NCBI RefSeq assembly: GCF_012911015.1 | Contig: NZ_WVVV01000011.1 | Location: forward strand, 1 to 64,000 | From: Chelativorans sp. ZYF759 | Lineage (GTDB): Bacteria > Pseudomonadota > Alphaproteobacteria > Rhizobiales > Rhizobiaceae | Length of the DNA: 64,000 nt | Direction of reading: 5' to 3' | In this document: one piece after another, positions 63,059 to 64,000 of the stretch | Layout of the letters: each line of letters begins with the position of its first letter | Numbering within the stretch: the first letter of the stretch is position 1 | Position numbers and translations under genes: made by a program | Notes under the pieces: generated by a model | What the model was told of the DNA's origin: nothing | Databases searched by the model: none | What the model saw: only the letters and a program-made list of their open reading frames with translations

Positions 63059-64000
63059 CTAGTGAAGTCTGCGGCCGTCCGCGTCGAAGAGATGCGTGGC
63101 CTCCGCCGGCCAAGACAGCCGGACCTTCGCGTCCGGCGCCCCCGTCCGCGCCGGCTGGCGGACGATGATCTTTGCCGCGCCGATCCGCGCTGCGATAAGC
63201 TGGTCGGCGCCCAGATACTCGACGCCCTCGACCACCGCCTCGACACCCTCGCCATCGACAATCATGTCTTCGGGCCGCACGCCCACGAGGCTGCCCTCCG
63301 GCAGGTGGCGGTAGGCGGGCAGGTCGCGGGCGGAAATCAGGTTCATGGGCGGGGTGCCGATGAAGCGCGCGCAGAAGGTCGTCTCGGGCGCGGCGTAGAG
63401 CTCGCGCGGGCGCGCCACCTGCTCCACCCGACCCTGGTTCATCACCACGATGTGGTCGGCCATGGTCATGGCTTCGACCTGGTCGTGGGTGACATAGACC
63501 ATGGTCAGACCCAGCCTCTGCTGCAGGTCGCGGATCTCGACCCGCATCTCCGCGCGCAGCTTTGCGTCGAGGTTGGACAGCGGCTCGTCCATCAGGCAGA
63601 CCGGCCGTTCCGAGATCACGGCGCGCGCCAGCGCCACGCGCTGCTGCTGGCCGCCGGAAAGCTGGTTGGGGCGACGGTCGAGCAGGCCGTCGAGCCCCAT
63701 CATGCGCGCCACCCGGTTCAGCCGTTCCCAGCGTTCGGCCTTGTCCACGCGCCGCACCCTGAGGCCGAAGATGATGTTCTCGGCCACCGTCAGGTGCGGA
63801 AACAGCGCATAGGACTGGAACACCATCGACAGGTCGCGTTCGGCCGGCGGCTTCCTGGTGATGTCGTTGCCGCCGAGCAGGATCTTGCCCGAGGTCGGCC
63901 TGTCGAGCCCGGCGATCAGCCGCAGCAGCGTCGATTTCCCGCAGCCCGACGGACCCAGCAGCACCGTGAAGGCGCCGGCCGGAATGTCGATCGTGACATT
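63059..64000 (-). CDS. Sugar ABC transporter ATP-binding protein (UgpC/MalK-type), 5' truncated by the window
   Basis: The frame is open to the right edge; 313 codons plus stop are seen. Walker [19 protein letters not shown], signature [14 protein letters not shown], Walker [17 protein letters not shown] and the TOBE-type regulatory domain ([19 protein letters not shown]) are present. The N terminus, with the first strand, lies outside. First gene in its operon as seen here: ATPase, binding protein, two permeases, isomerase. Confidence 0.93.
   Translation of the reverse strand, partial: NVTIDIPAGAFTVLLGPSGCGKSTLLRLIAGLDRPTSGKILLGGNDITRKPPAERDLSMVFQSYALFPHLTVAENIIFGLRVRRVDKAERWERLNRVARMMGLDGLLDRRPNQLSGGQQQRVALARAVISERPVCLMDEPLSNLDAKLRAEMRVEIRDLQQRLGLTMVYVTHDQVEAMTMADHIVVMNQGRVEQVARPRELYAAPETTFCARFIGTPPMNLISARDLPAYRHLPEGSLVGVRPEDMIVDGEGVEAVVEGVEYLGADQLIAARIGAAKIIVRQPARTGAPDAKVRLSWPAEATHLFDADGRRLH

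Overview
The window reads as a chromosomal segment of a GC-rich alphaproteobacterium, most likely of the order Hyphomicrobiales (Rhizobiales). The signs are the rph / rdgB / hemW / rsmI / yraN block, a urea-type urt operon, a complete NAGGN osmolyte locus, an SSS-domain hybrid sensor kinase, small Rhizobiales-type membrane proteins, and many overlapping ATGA / TGATG gene junctions with GTG and TTG starts. I see no rRNA or tRNA gene, CRISPR array, transposase or phage gene. Coding density is high and no gene-free stretch exceeds 300 bases.

Layout. 1-2.6 kb: end of a urea ABC operon (urtC tail, urtD, a hydrolase, urtE). 2.6-14.3 kb: mixed single genes: RidA, an MFS exporter, a Tat-exported metallo-hydrolase, a TRIC-type channel, adenosine kinase, a GNAT, gyrB, a cytochrome P450, a ParS/RES toxin-antitoxin pair and a Tat-exported cyclase-family hydrolase. 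14.4-19.3 kb: a leftward housekeeping block (rph, VOC, rdgB, hemW, vapBC, rsmI, yraN) in which a VOC gene and a vapBC pair sit between core genes. 19.3-28.4 kb: cold-shock gene and partner, polar amino-acid ABC transporter, DUF952 protein-pyrD, MATE, an HDAC-like amidohydrolase, a sugar kinase. 28.4-35 kb: SSS-PAS hybrid kinase, mscL, an aminotransferase, galE. 35-40.4 kb: a MarR regulator divergent from asnO-ngg-M42 peptidase, the NAGGN osmoprotectant genes.

40.4-47 kb looks like an envelope and metal stress island. A bufferin operon (bufA1, MNIO-family bufB, bufC, DoxX) diverges from an ECF sigma factor and its NrsF-type membrane anti-sigma. These are followed by a Spy/CpxP-like periplasmic protein with its own OmpR-type response regulator and sensor kinase. 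Paired GTAAC...CGAA promoter elements and a CpxR-like box are visible.

47-64 kb ends with the most unusual region. It is a leftward operon that joins a branched-chain-type ABC transporter to a Tm-1-like (UPF0261) protein, a TIM-barrel 'PEP hydrolase family' protein and a tandem SRPBCC protein. The two proteins correspond to the two halves of the plant Tm-1 resistance protein. Across the divergent promoter lie a shortened TIM-barrel paralogue and a regulator that fuses the same TIM barrel to an AAA+ module without a recognisable GAFTGA loop and to a Fis-type helix-turn-helix. A Ugp-type sugar ABC transporter with a sugar-phosphate isomerase/epimerase follows and runs off the right edge.
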